From: Flagellimonas okinawensis | GTDB lineage: Bacteria > Bacteroidota > Bacteroidia > Flavobacteriales > Flavobacteriaceae | Length of the DNA stretch: 64,000 bases | Reading direction: 5' to 3' | Assembly (NCBI RefSeq): GCF_029194005.1 | Contig: NZ_JARFVA010000009.1 | Span: 1 to 64,000 of the forward strand | Shown: positions 27,575-36,436 of the stretch, piece by piece | Position numbering within the stretch: the stretch's first letter is position 1 | How the letters are laid out: each line of letters opens with the position of its first letter | Program-made: the position numbers and the translations under genes | Notes under the pieces: model-generated | Told to the model about the DNA's origin: nothing | Seen by the model: the letters and a program-made list of their open reading frames with translations, nothing else | The model's database searches: none

Positions 27575-28550
27575 CGCTTGGGGCTATGGAGAAACTCTTG
27601 GGTGCTATTTTTACGATCTTCACATCGGCTATGAACTCCAACGTTCTTATGAACTGGTCCAAATCTTGATCTTCAAAGGCGGCATTGATCCTTTTATGGG
27701 CGAGAGCACTGTCCGAAACGATAAATTCGGCACCGTAAAATTCATTGATGGGTGTCAGTGCCCGTTCCAGGGTAAGGTCGTGCAGCAATAGGATATTATC
27801 CTTCCAGGCCGTGGTCTTAGAGACATCAAAGTTCCGTTTGACCACTTCCCCGTTCTTCACGTTCAGTGAAAGTTCTTCATGGGGACGTAATTGAATCCGG
27901 TCGCCGGAATCCTCAAGGGTCACTGCGACCTTGCCGCTTTCCAGGGACACGGTCTTTGATGTTCCCTTGGTGTTCACGTTGAACTTGGTCCCCAGCACTT
28001 GAACCTCCAATCCTTCCGTATGGACCACAAAGGGCCGTTCTGTGTCCTTGACGACCTGGAAATACACCTCGCCTGTCATCCATACCTCGCGGGCATCATC
28101 GGTAAAAACTTCAGGGTACCTAAGCTCGGAATTCGCGTTCACCGTGATCTGTGAACCATCGGGAAGCACAAGCTGCCTGCGTTCCCCTTCCTTGGCCGTA
28201 ATATGGTTGGTGTACCTGGAGGCATTGTCCCGTGTGAACAAGAACACACCAAAACCGATCAATACGGCGGCCACGGCCGCCACCAGTGTTTTGATCTTGT
28301 TGCCATGGAAAATGATCTTTGGTTTGGGCGTGTGCGAGATTCCCTCCAGGACCCGCTTTGCAAAGTGTTCCTTTCGCAGGGCAAGTGACGGCCTTGGATA
28401 GCACTCCCATATCCGTTTATATTCTTGATAGCGTTCCCGTAAACTGTCATCGAGCAACAGGTTCACTTCGAACATGGACCGGTCCTGATCTGTACCGAGT
28501 TCCCCTGAAAGTTTTCGAACACATTTGACATCCTCCTTGGATACTTCCAT
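27564..28550 (-). CDS. FecR-family anti-sigma factor (locus 2)
   Basis: 328 residues from ATG 28550; the six-codon longer version starts with TTG and is less likely. It has a cytoplasmic sigma-binding N-domain (about 1-85), a transmembrane segment near 90-108 (LVAAVAAVLIGFGVFLF), a periplasmic FecR domain (LVLPDGSQITVNANSELRYP, VWMTGEVYFQV, VQVLGTKFNVNT) and a C-terminal DUF4974-like part. It is the first gene of locus 2 and overlaps the sigma gene at its 3' end. Coupling guarantees that the inhibitor is made before its sigma factor. The tra operon ends 205 bases upstream. Confidence 0.92.
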   Translation of the reverse strand: MEVSKEDVKCVRKLSGELGTDQDRSMFEVNLLLDDSLRERYQEYKRIWECYPRPSLALRKEHFAKRVLEGISHTPKPKIIFHGNKIKTLVAAVAAVLIGFGVFLFTRDNASRYTNHITAKEGERRQLVLPDGSQITVNANSELRYPEVFTDDAREVWMTGEVYFQVVKDTERPFVVHTEGLEVQVLGTKFNVNTKGTSKTVSLESGKVAVTLEDSGDRIQLRPHEELSLNVKNGEVVKRNFDVSKTTAWKDNILLLHDLTLERALTPINEFYGAEFIVSDSALAHKRINAAFEDQDLDQFIRTLEFIADVKIVKIAPKSFSIAPSDEK

Positions 28551-28755
28551 TCTTAGGTCTTTTACCAATAGGAGGGTCGAAAGGTAGAATTACCCCTAGA
28601 TCGGTATGTCATCAAAACGAAAAGAGTAAATTAACTAAAGGTTAATACCCGGCTCCGGCCATCAAATTCAATTGGGCAGCAGCACCCCATAAGCGGTCAA
28701 TGCCACAAACACCTTTTACGCAGCTCCAGTTTTGCCCAGTGGAAAAAGCATGGGA

Positions 28756-29547
28756 TCAGCGGGTCATGAGAACCAGACGTCTGTTCCCATGGTGCTCCTC
28801 CAGGATCAACTTAAGGGACTCCCCCTTCCCCAAAACAAACTTGGGCAATACAAAATCCCATCGGACCTGCTTACCGCCTTTGATCAAGGTGGACCCGGTA
28901 CATGATGATAAAGGAAGCAATCGAACTTCCTGATAAGAGGTTCTGCGCCTCTTGTTTCCATTGACATAAAAGAAATCCAAACGGTCCATTTCAAAATCAA
29001 TCTCGGAACGGTTCCTTATCCCGACACGCAAGTACACCCTGTCCCGATCGTAGACCACTTTCTCCAATCGAAGCCTGATCCCACTGCTTCGTACCGTTCC
29101 CAAATTACCTGTTCCGTTATCCAAAAGAAATTTACACCGCCCATCGTCCGGTCCGGGTCCCACCTTCAGGGGATCCTTGCCATCCTTTGATACCTCCGGG
29201 CGCTCTTGACCTATACTTGTCCCTTGGTCGATGAAGATATTCAACCGTGGGAGCGACCTTCCATAGGCCAGGATATAGGCATACACCTTCCCATCGCCGG
29301 TGACCACCAAAAGATTGCTCTCCGTTCCGGCAACACCTTGCAACAAACCAAGATGACCTGCCGATTCCCGGTCATAGGAAAAAACAAAACGTTCATCACC
29401 GGTTACCGCCCGGTGGATGGGACTGGGAAAAAAAAGGGCCACGGTCTGGTGCTCGTTGACATAAATGGTATCCAAGCTATGTTGCCCGGACATCAACTGT
29501 AAGCCCAAACCCGTCCATACTATAAAAAAGATGTTCAAAATTTTCAT
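28756..29547 (-). CDS. traN: Conjugative transposon protein TraN (VirB9-like, DUF4138)
   Basis: 263 residues with signal peptide. The N-terminal domain starts YVNEHQTVALFFPSPIHRAV, the typical opening of DUF4138/TraN proteins, with FVFSYDRESAGHLGLLQGVA and NLLVVTGDGKVYAYILAYG. TraN is the VirB9-like outer-membrane-complex part of the Bacteroidetes conjugation apparatus. The start overlaps the traM stop by four bases. It is the last gene of the operon here; traO, traP and traQ, which follow in CTnDOT, are absent and fecR comes next. At 263 residues it is somewhat shorter than the CTnDOT protein. Confidence 0.85.
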   Translation of the reverse strand: MKILNIFFIVWTGLGLQLMSGQHSLDTIYVNEHQTVALFFPSPIHRAVTGDERFVFSYDRESAGHLGLLQGVAGTESNLLVVTGDGKVYAYILAYGRSLPRLNIFIDQGTSIGQERPEVSKDGKDPLKVGPGPDDGRCKFLLDNGTGNLGTVRSSGIRLRLEKVVYDRDRVYLRVGIRNRSEIDFEMDRLDFFYVNGNKRRRTSYQEVRLLPLSSCTGSTLIKGGKQVRWDFVLPKFVLGKGESLKLILEEHHGNRRLVLMTR

Positions 29548-30455
29548 GGCTTTTGTACTAATTTGATCTGATACTGATGTTGAACGGCCACCTTGATGGC
29601 TCGATTCCGACCTTGAAAAATGCGTTTGATGCCCCGGAACTGGGGGACCCCGGCAATATTGAGGTCTCCAAGGGAGGCATCCACCCCACTTTCGAGCACC
29701 TCTCCCCGCAGTCTATTTTCCACATAGATACCTTCCTCCCCATCCTGAAGGTCAAAAGCCTTTAAGCTGACCTGATGTTCCCCGATCTTGACAATGTCCA
29801 ACATCACCCGGTTCGTTCCTATACGAACAAAACCATAGATGCGGGATCCCCGGGGGAGAAAATGGCCTTCCAGTGACAGGTCGCTGTCCAATCGAAGGAC
29901 CAAACGATGGCCTTCCCTAACGATCTGGTTTCCGTCCACATGGGCCAAACCGACCGGTTTCACGTCGGCTTTGGGGTTCGAGGCAAAGAACAGTTGATGC
30001 GCTAGGACCAATTCTTGGGTCGTTACGGCATCGGATACCCGGACCTCAATGGTATCATGTCCAACGGGGCGAGATTCCTCCGGCCCGGAGGGTTCCTTCC
30101 GGTTCGCCGTGGGAGATCCGGTGGCATGCCCAGTACTGGACCGATAGATACTGTCAATGATCCTTTGCTTCTCATATTCCATATAATCCGGGTTGAAATA
30201 CCCCTTATCGTCCACCATATGGTCGGGGTACAAGGACGGCACCTTGGTCTCCCGCTCTTCCTTGACCGCCTCGAGTGCCCCCAACTTGGAATCGAACTCG
30301 GGCTGGTCCTCCCCGAGATCGGGCAGGGGTATGTCCGCCGGGACCAAATCAGGTTCCTTTTCCCTGCCAAAGGTCATGATACCATAAAGGACAAGGAAAA
30401 TGACCACGCAGGCCATCACCAGGACAAAGACAATTTTATTTTTCCGTGCTTTCAT
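29544..30455 (-). CDS. traM: Conjugative transposon protein TraM (VirB10-like)
   Basis: 303 residues from ATG 30455; the extra 13 codons in the longer frame overlap traK further and lack a signal. One N-terminal membrane anchor (about residues 7-27), an acidic Pro-rich linker (DLVPADIPLPDLGEDQPEFD), a low-complexity region, then a beta-rich C-domain from about 160 (LVLRLDSDLSLEGHFLPRGS, YGFVRIGTNRVML, VQHQYQIKLVQ). This layout is that of the TraM/VirB10 scaffold joining inner and outer membrane parts. The start lies within the last 20 bases of traK. Confidence 0.85.
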   Translation of the reverse strand: MKARKNKIVFVLVMACVVIFLVLYGIMTFGREKEPDLVPADIPLPDLGEDQPEFDSKLGALEAVKEERETKVPSLYPDHMVDDKGYFNPDYMEYEKQRIIDSIYRSSTGHATGSPTANRKEPSGPEESRPVGHDTIEVRVSDAVTTQELVLAHQLFFASNPKADVKPVGLAHVDGNQIVREGHRLVLRLDSDLSLEGHFLPRGSRIYGFVRIGTNRVMLDIVKIGEHQVSLKAFDLQDGEEGIYVENRLRGEVLESGVDASLGDLNIAGVPQFRGIKRIFQGRNRAIKVAVQHQYQIKLVQKP

Positions 30456-31062
30456 GTATTTCAATGTTTCGAAGTGAATTTTCAAAAAAATCAATGATCA
30501 ACAATCCATGTGGATTATGCGGAAAATTCCGTTCCACTAGGATCAAATGGCCAGAAGTGACCAGTTCATAGGTATCGGTAACCGACCCCCTAAGGATCTG
30601 AAGTTGCGTTCGGGTCCGGAATTCCAGATAGTCCTCCCCCATCACCATCTTGGAATCTATGGCCACTACCCTTTGTACCAGGGAATACTGTAGCAACCGA
30701 TTATAGAATCCATCCGCCCTCCTTTGCCGATATACCTCGGCCACCGAGGCATCCCCAAGCCAAAGCGCCCTCTCCATATGCTTTTCATAACTACCGGCAT
30801 CCATCCCATAGAACCAGTTATGGAAGCGTTCCAAATGCGCCAAGGCCTCCACTTCCAGGTTTTGTCGTTGATCTCCCCTTTCCAAGGGAAACACCTCCCC
30901 TTCCCCGCTGACCATAAAGGCATGGTCCAAGCTTTCGCGGTATATACCGGCCACGACCAAAACGGACAATAAACTGACCAATCCGGAGACGATGACCACC
31001 GAGAGTACTACCCATCGGTTCCACCGCAGCACATGTACTATATTTTTAAATGGTGTCTTCAT
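30436..31062 (-). CDS. traK: Conjugative transposon protein TraK (VirB8-like)
   Basis: 208 residues: short cytoplasmic tail, one membrane anchor at about 16-40 (VVLSVVIVSGLVSLLSVLVVAG), and a periplasmic VirB8/NTF2-like domain with the family pattern VEALAHLERFHNWFYGMD and LVERNFPHNPHGLLIIDFF near the end. It is an inner-membrane assembly factor of the mating apparatus. It lies 11 bases after traJ and overlaps traM by 20 bases. Confidence 0.9.
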   Translation of the reverse strand: MKTPFKNIVHVLRWNRWVVLSVVIVSGLVSLLSVLVVAGIYRESLDHAFMVSGEGEVFPLERGDQRQNLEVEALAHLERFHNWFYGMDAGSYEKHMERALWLGDASVAEVYRQRRADGFYNRLLQYSLVQRVVAIDSKMVMGEDYLEFRTRTQLQILRGSVTDTYELVTSGHLILVERNFPHNPHGLLIIDFFENSLRNIEIHESTEK

Positions 31063-31073
31063 GATCGTAATGA

Positions 31074-31913
31074 TTATCCGGTGAACAGGCGCAGTGTAAA
31101 ACTGGTCGCTTTCCGGTACAGTTTAAATTTGAGCAGGACGATAAAACCAATGGTACCAAGTTCAATGATGGAAGCAAAGAATTCACTGCCCCAGTCAAAA
31201 CCAAAGAGGTTGCCCCAGAAGTTGGTACTGATCTCCGTGTAGAGATGGTTCACGAACACATTGACCAAAAAGAAGGCCGGTACTATCATATAGACCCCTG
31301 CATAGAGTTTGAAATAGTTATAGGCCAGGGGACGGAACTTCTCAAAGACGGCCATACTGATCACCAGGGGAAAAAAGGCCTGTAAGATCCCCAACAGAAA
31401 ATACCGTTCCGATAAAAAGAGCGGATAAATGAACAGGTCCAGTAGCCATAGTACCACCCCGACCACAAAGGCCAGGACCTTCAGGCCATATAGTGGTGTT
31501 ACCAGGGCCTCATACAACAGTGCCATGGCTTTTTTGGCGGCATCCAGGGCCCCCACGTCCCGCTCCAGATCTACCTCCTGCAACTGCAACGGCAGGAGGG
31601 CCGGAGCGGTATCACGGTACCGGGTCTCTATGGCGACCAATATCCCATCGAACACCCCCAGTACTTCGGTTGAAAAAATGACCAGGAGCACCACCAAAAA
31701 ATTCTTGGCCAATTCCGTTGGGGTCAATCCCCAGGTATGCCCATCGGTACTGGCCATGCCCTCACTGTACTTTTTCAATATGTTAATCAAAAAGAACAGG
31801 ACGGCCAAAGCCTTCATCCCCACTAGGGCGTACTGGGAAAAATCACTGTCCTTGATGGTCTGGAAGACCGCATCCACATATTCCAATCCTATGCCCAAAA
31901 AGAACCCTCCCAT
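31074..31913 (-). CDS. traJ: Conjugative transposon protein TraJ (VirB6-like)
   Basis: 279 residues, polytopic, with about six hydrophobic segments. It begins with GIGLEYVDAVFQTIKDSDFS and contains VGVVLWLLDLFIYPLFLSER and FFPLVISMAVFEKF, which match TraJ of Bacteroidetes conjugative elements. TraJ corresponds to VirB6, the inner-membrane channel part. The start shares one base with the traI stop (TGATG). Confidence 0.9.
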   Translation of the reverse strand: MGGFFLGIGLEYVDAVFQTIKDSDFSQYALVGMKALAVLFFLINILKKYSEGMASTDGHTWGLTPTELAKNFLVVLLVIFSTEVLGVFDGILVAIETRYRDTAPALLPLQLQEVDLERDVGALDAAKKAMALLYEALVTPLYGLKVLAFVVGVVLWLLDLFIYPLFLSERYFLLGILQAFFPLVISMAVFEKFRPLAYNYFKLYAGVYMIVPAFFLVNVFVNHLYTEISTNFWGNLFGFDWGSEFFASIIELGTIGFIVLLKFKLYRKATSFTLRLFTG

Positions 31914-32518
31914 CAGTATCCCGTTTCTCTATCATTGATCATAGCCTGCATCCGACGAAATGAGATGATCTCTCCGTAGCGTCTTAGCTTGGTCTCCAGC
32001 TCGGCCACCATTTCCTGCGACCGGACCTTTTTCTCCATCAATATGGCCGTACGCTCGGCATCCGTCATCTTCAATAGATCATCGGACAAGATCTGATTGA
32101 CAAAGTCCAGGTCATCAATGGCCATATCCATGATCTGCTCAAAGGAACGCGACACCTGTTCCACCTCATCCGTTTTGATATATGGGGAGTTCAGGATAGC
32201 ACGCAGATTTTGTTGCACTTTACGGAACAGTGCCTCATTGTTCCTGACCATTTCCTGGATGGCCTTCAATTGTTTGATGGCATTGTTCACCTTGACAATA
32301 TTGTCCTTCTGTTCCTTCAAAAATTCCACGGTCCTCAACAGTTCAGAGGTCTGCTTGGCGGATTCCAATAAAGATTTGGTCATACTGATAAAGTTGGTAT
32401 TGTCATAAACCGGCATCCCCTGGGCCACAAGCCTGCCAGAGGGACAAAGCATCAATAAAAGGATCGATATCCCTGTGCCGACCCTCTTCCATAGGGCATG
32501 TCTTACATCTATTTTCAT
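31913..32518 (-). CDS. traI: Conjugative transposon protein TraI (DUF4141 type, VirB5-like position)
   Basis: 201 residues with a signal peptide (core LLLMLCPSGRLVAQ, cleavage near residue 33). The rest is alpha-helical coiled-coil in character (TKSLLESAKQTSELLRTVEF, LETKLRRYGEIISFRRMQAM), the pattern of DUF4141/TraI proteins found between traG and traJ. It is probably secreted to the periplasm as a pilus-associated component. It overlaps traG by four bases and traJ by one. Confidence 0.85.
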   Translation of the reverse strand: MKIDVRHALWKRVGTGISILLLMLCPSGRLVAQGMPVYDNTNFISMTKSLLESAKQTSELLRTVEFLKEQKDNIVKVNNAIKQLKAIQEMVRNNEALFRKVQQNLRAILNSPYIKTDEVEQVSRSFEQIMDMAIDDLDFVNQILSDDLLKMTDAERTAILMEKKVRSQEMVAELETKLRRYGEIISFRRMQAMINDRETGY

Positions 32519-34926
32519 ATGGTTCTCTTTTGTTGATTTATAAATTCCTTAATGGCCCGTTCCATATTGCCGCACTGCCGATAGTGTTCCATGATCAGGG
32601 CATGTTCCGCCCCATCGGTGAGATAAGCGGCATGGGCCTCAGGGGGCACTTCCAGTCGGAAGACATTGCTTTCATTCCCGATCTTGATAAAGATCTCGGT
32701 ATACCTTCTCTTCCCGGTGAGTTGGTTGCGTATGGACCTCAGTTGGACGATGTCATGATCGGAGAGGTTCAGCCTGCGCCGCAGATCCGCATACCCCTTT
32801 TCATTTCTAAGGCTGTAGATGACCTGGGTGTTTTCCAGTATGCTCGCCGCCGCCGGATTTTCAGGTAATTGATTGATGGATTGCAATACGATACCAACGG
32901 CCCCGTTCTGTTTTCTTATGGCCTGGTAGTAGAATTCCACACTCTCAAGGACCTTGGGGAACTTCAATTGCTTGGCGAATTCATCGAAGAGCACCATGCC
33001 CCGTTCGGACCGGTTCTGCCAAATGGTCCGTTGGATGGCGGACTTGATCAATTTGAGCATCACGGATAGGATCTCCTTATTGTCCCTGACCTCGTCCAGT
33101 TCAAAAACGATCAAACGCTTATCCTCTATTTTATAGGTCTGGTCCTCCTCGGCATGGAACAGGGTACTGTACATCCCCCCATCCACATATTCGGAAAGGA
33201 TGTGTAAAAAACCATAGACATTAAAATCGGATTCCTGTACGCGGATATCCCTAATCAAGGTGTCCTTGTGGCGGTCCACAAAACTGTAGAGTGAAGCGAG
33301 GGAATGCCCTTCCCTGACCCGGTCATAGTAGTGCAGCAATACTTTTTTCAGGGCCACATGCCTGGATTTGGCCACCTGTTCCTCTGCCAGGAGCTCCAAG
33401 AGAAATAGGGCCAGGTCCTCTAAGCGCTCCGGGGTCAAGTCAGCTTCGTCGACCATGTAAAACGGATTGATCCCCAAATTCCTTCCCTGCTCATAGCGCA
33501 GTACCACGTGGTCATCCGGGTATAGCTTGGCGAACTTGGCATAGGACCCTCCCAAATCTATAATGACCAACCGAACACCGGCTTCGAAGAATTGACGCAG
33601 AATGTTATTGCCCAAGAAGGACTTACCTTCCCCGGTGGGTGCGAATATGGCAAAATTACGGGCCTTGATACGCGTTTTCCCCTCATCCCAGACATCCTTG
33701 AGCACGGGAACATTGTACTGCCTGTCATTGAAGAGGATACCGCTATGGTCCGAGCGATAGTTGGTATTGTTGATATAAAGACAAAGGGCCGCTTTAAGGT
33801 CCATCACAAAAAGATCCCCATTGGAAAAGTTGGGGGCATGACAGGGATAGGAATTCAAAAAATAGTGTGTACGCTCCCCGCCATTGGGATGGTAAGGCCG
33901 TATGTCCAACCCTTTCAACGGCGCTTTGATCTTGGAGGCGATTCCCTTCAACGCCCCCAGTTCCTGGTGCCAATAGATGATGTTCACATGACCTCGAACG
34001 ATTCGCGAAGTATCGTCCGCATTGATCTTGTCCAGGATATGACGGACCTTTTCAAGGACCACTTGGTTTTGTGATCCAAAATTGGAACTCTTTGCAAGTC
34101 CCTCGATCTTCTTGTCCAATACCTTGCGCCACTTTTGGGTATCGTCCATATACAGTATCTGGTTGACGATATGGTTCTCACCCAGTTCCAGTCCCAGACC
34201 ATCCAAAAACCCCATATGAAAACTGAAGCCCTCCGAACTGAACTTCCCATTGGGAATACTGCTCTGCACGCTTTCACCAAAACACCCTTCACTGTTGATG
34301 GCCATCAGGTCGAAATAATGGTCACCTATCTCAATGGGATGGTTCCCGAACAGGATATCCGTATCAAAATCAGGATTGAAGCCGTTGAAGTACGCCCGGG
34401 TATGTGCCAGGATCTCATCTGATCCCATGGGGACCGCTACCAAGCCTTTGTAATTGTTGATATAGGATACCACATCGTCGACTGCGGTCATGAACTCCGC
34501 AACTTGCCTGTCCAACTTGCGGTGCAGCCCTTTTTCCAGTTTTCGAAAGGGATTGACATACTTGGCAGCGTTCAGCTCATTGTCCAATGGAAGTACAAAG
34601 CACAGGTACCCTTGATGCAGCAGATATTCCCGCCCCTTGAAATGATCGTGGGTCGCCTTGGACAAAAAAGTATCCGTGGGAAGCCCAGCTGCATCATAGC
34701 CTTTCTTTTGATATACGTCCTGTTTATGGACGACCGTCCCCACGGGCAGGGATTTAAAGGCCTGGAACCACATAGCGTGCAATTCCTCAAAATCGGTTTC
34801 CGATAAGGAATATACTTCCGGCAGTTCCAACCGATAGTAAAGGACCACATTGCCATTGTTGCCAAAGACCACATGGTTCTGGATATCAAGTATGGGATGG
34901 TTGGTACTGAGATCGATCTTAGACAT
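32515..34926 (-). CDS. traG: Conjugation ATPase TraG (VirB4-like)
   Basis: 803 residues. Walker A is APTGEGKS at 429-436; the Walker B region GMVLFDEFAKQL follows near 640, then the IVLQSINQLPENPAA motif typical of VirB4 ATPases. The N-terminal 400 residues match the TraG_N module (CCLF-like YLLHQGYLCFVLPLDNEL region). It energises assembly and DNA transfer. All catalytic motifs are intact. It lies in the middle of a tight operon and overlaps both neighbours (8 bases with traF, 4 with traI). Confidence 0.95.
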   Translation of the reverse strand: MSKIDLSTNHPILDIQNHVVFGNNGNVVLYYRLELPEVYSLSETDFEELHAMWFQAFKSLPVGTVVHKQDVYQKKGYDAAGLPTDTFLSKATHDHFKGREYLLHQGYLCFVLPLDNELNAAKYVNPFRKLEKGLHRKLDRQVAEFMTAVDDVVSYINNYKGLVAVPMGSDEILAHTRAYFNGFNPDFDTDILFGNHPIEIGDHYFDLMAINSEGCFGESVQSSIPNGKFSSEGFSFHMGFLDGLGLELGENHIVNQILYMDDTQKWRKVLDKKIEGLAKSSNFGSQNQVVLEKVRHILDKINADDTSRIVRGHVNIIYWHQELGALKGIASKIKAPLKGLDIRPYHPNGGERTHYFLNSYPCHAPNFSNGDLFVMDLKAALCLYINNTNYRSDHSGILFNDRQYNVPVLKDVWDEGKTRIKARNFAIFAPTGEGKSFLGNNILRQFFEAGVRLVIIDLGGSYAKFAKLYPDDHVVLRYEQGRNLGINPFYMVDEADLTPERLEDLALFLLELLAEEQVAKSRHVALKKVLLHYYDRVREGHSLASLYSFVDRHKDTLIRDIRVQESDFNVYGFLHILSEYVDGGMYSTLFHAEEDQTYKIEDKRLIVFELDEVRDNKEILSVMLKLIKSAIQRTIWQNRSERGMVLFDEFAKQLKFPKVLESVEFYYQAIRKQNGAVGIVLQSINQLPENPAAASILENTQVIYSLRNEKGYADLRRRLNLSDHDIVQLRSIRNQLTGKRRYTEIFIKIGNESNVFRLEVPPEAHAAYLTDGAEHALIMEHYRQCGNMERAIKEFINQQKRTI

Positions 34927-35197
34927 CGTGCAAGGGGCTAATGGATTTATTGCTGATCACGGAAGGGAAATTTTGGCCCGTGCCGATATGATACGGATGC
35001 CCGACCCATCGTAGCAATGCCCCGTACAACAGGACATTGAACAACAACAGGCCTACGATGACACCAAAACTGAAAGAAAAAATGATGACCAGGAGCGAAC
35101 CGATGACCGATACCATCATAAGGCCGAACAGGGAAATGGAAAGGCCCATGATCATCGCCTGCTTTCTTATGTTCCCATAGACTTCAAACTTTTTCAT
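34919..35197 (-). CDS. traF: Conjugative transposon protein TraF (DUF4133, VirB3-like)
   Basis: 92 residues from ATG 35197, which shares one base with the traE stop (TGATG); the alternative GTG three bases upstream is less likely. Two close membrane segments (SISLFGLMMVSVIGSLLVII and the following GVIVGLLLFNVLLYGALL) in a small basic protein that starts YGNIRKQAMIMGLS are typical of DUF4133. It pairs with the VirB4-like TraG. Confidence 0.9.
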   Translation of the reverse strand: MKKFEVYGNIRKQAMIMGLSISLFGLMMVSVIGSLLVIIFSFSFGVIVGLLLFNVLLYGALLRWVGHPYHIGTGQNFPSVISNKSISPLHDV

Positions 35198-35484
35198 CAC
35201 ACCACGATTCCTATGAGATAGGTAAATATACCCACTACGGCCCCTGCGATCAGTACGAATACAAGTACTCGGGTGATCCCTTTTTTCAGATCGGAATTCT
35301 CTCCAAAGAAGTGACCTGCATTAAACAGGAATCCCACTAAAAAAATGACCCCGAGGATAATGGGGAATATGGCCCGAATGGTATCCGAGATGTCATTGAC
35401 GGAATCCTCGATACCCCCGATCTGGGCCAATAGGGCACTGGAGGTAAAGAGTAGTAACAAGGTAAGGAAGAATGATTTTCGCAT
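35197..35484 (-). CDS. traE: Conjugative transposon protein TraE (DUF4134, VirB2-like pilin position)
   Basis: 95 residues with a signal peptide (LLLLFTSSALLAQ), then IGGIEDSVNDISDTIRAIFP and two hydrophobic helices (IILGVIFLVGFLFNAGHFFG and the C-terminal VFVLIAGAVVGIFTYLIGIVV). This is the DUF4134/TraE pattern. It is the first gene of the transfer operon visible here; the promoter should be in 35485-35580, which is AT-rich, but I could not place a convincing TAnnTTTG box. Confidence 0.9.
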   Translation of the reverse strand: MRKSFFLTLLLLFTSSALLAQIGGIEDSVNDISDTIRAIFPIILGVIFLVGFLFNAGHFFGENSDLKKGITRVLVFVLIAGAVVGIFTYLIGIVV

Positions 35485-35645
35485 ATCGTGAACGTTTAAT
35501 TATTTGACAATTATCGATAGGTGAAAAGTACTTGAAATAACACCTCAAAAATCTGTCTTTCAGTGTTTTGCGAACAACATTAATTTTGTTACCAAATAGC
35601 TTCATTTGCATTCATCCACTATCAAAATATAGGAAAGAGGCCACG

Positions 35646-35888
35646 ATGATCGTTGATATCCCCAAATGTCCAAATCAGAAAATAGGCCCAAAACGTCAAA
35701 TAGCACGTGATCGGCCCGTTATGGACCATATATTTTGGGGATACCAATTAGGTGAAAACATCAGATGTAAACGCTGTGGGTCCTCGGCCACCTCAAAGAA
35801 GCAGTACCCCTTGATCTGGAAAGTTGTGTGGAAAAGCACGGACATATGGCCTAAACTCATTTTTTCACATACAGAATTTAATTCGTGA
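35646..35888 (+). CDS. Possible small Cys-containing protein
   Basis: 80 codons from ATG 35646, upstream of the receiver gene and divergent from traE. It contains KCPNQKIG and IRCKRCGSSATSKK, which could form a zinc knuckle (C-x2-C), and several Trp. No family is recognised. A longer frame from 35568 adds an unlikely N-terminus. Codon use is not decisive. Apart from this reading frame, the 467 bases between traE and the receiver gene show no gene. Confidence 0.3.
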   Translation: MIVDIPKCPNQKIGPKRQIARDRPVMDHIFWGYQLGENIRCKRCGSSATSKKQYPLIWKVVWKSTDIWPKLIFSHTEFNS

Positions 35889-35951
35889 CAACATTTTTTT
35901 TAATGAATATGCCAAAGCCTATACATTTTCATAAGATTTAAAAATAGCCAC

Positions 35952-36371
35952 ATGTACAAGGAAATATATTTGGTAGATGATGAGGAACTGATCAATACCA
36001 TAAATGCAATTCAGTTTAGGAAATTGGGACTTGAGGACAAGATCAGAAGTTTCACAAATCCAGAATTGGCCTTGGATGGCCTAAGATTTCGAGAAGATCA
36101 TTCAGAGAGGCTGATCGTTTTTTTGGACATCAATATGCCCGAGATGACCGGATTTGAGTTTTTGGAGTTCATGCAACTTGAAAGGCTTCCCTCGCAGATA
36201 GATGTGGTAATCGTCACCTCGTCCGACAGGGAGGATGACCTGGAAACGGCAAAAAAATATACTGAATATGTACGTGGGTTCGTGAAGAAGCCATTGAGAA
36301 AGGAAGATATCCAAAACTATCTTGAAATGGATACGGCATTGTTCCCGAACGATGGTGCCACAACAGTATAG
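35952..36371 (+). CDS. Single-domain response regulator (CheY-like receiver)
   Basis: 139 residues, a receiver domain only. Acidic pair DD at 9-10, phospho-acceptor Asp59 in VFLDINMPEMTGFEF, the Thr/Ser switch in VVIVTSSDR, and conserved Lys in FVKKPLRKED. There is no DNA-binding output domain. It is convergent with the histidine kinase gene that ends 65 bases away, so the two probably work as a pair, passing phosphate to or from another protein. Both genes sit between traE and the ATPase/rteC genes of the mobile region. Confidence 0.92.
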   Translation: MYKEIYLVDDEELINTINAIQFRKLGLEDKIRSFTNPELALDGLRFREDHSERLIVFLDINMPEMTGFEFLEFMQLERLPSQIDVVIVTSSDREDDLETAKKYTEYVRGFVKKPLRKEDIQNYLEMDTALFPNDGATTV

Positions 36372-36436
36372 GTCCCCAATATTCACGATATACCCCTATC
36401 CATAGAGCGAAAAACTTTGGACGGGGTACCGGCAGT

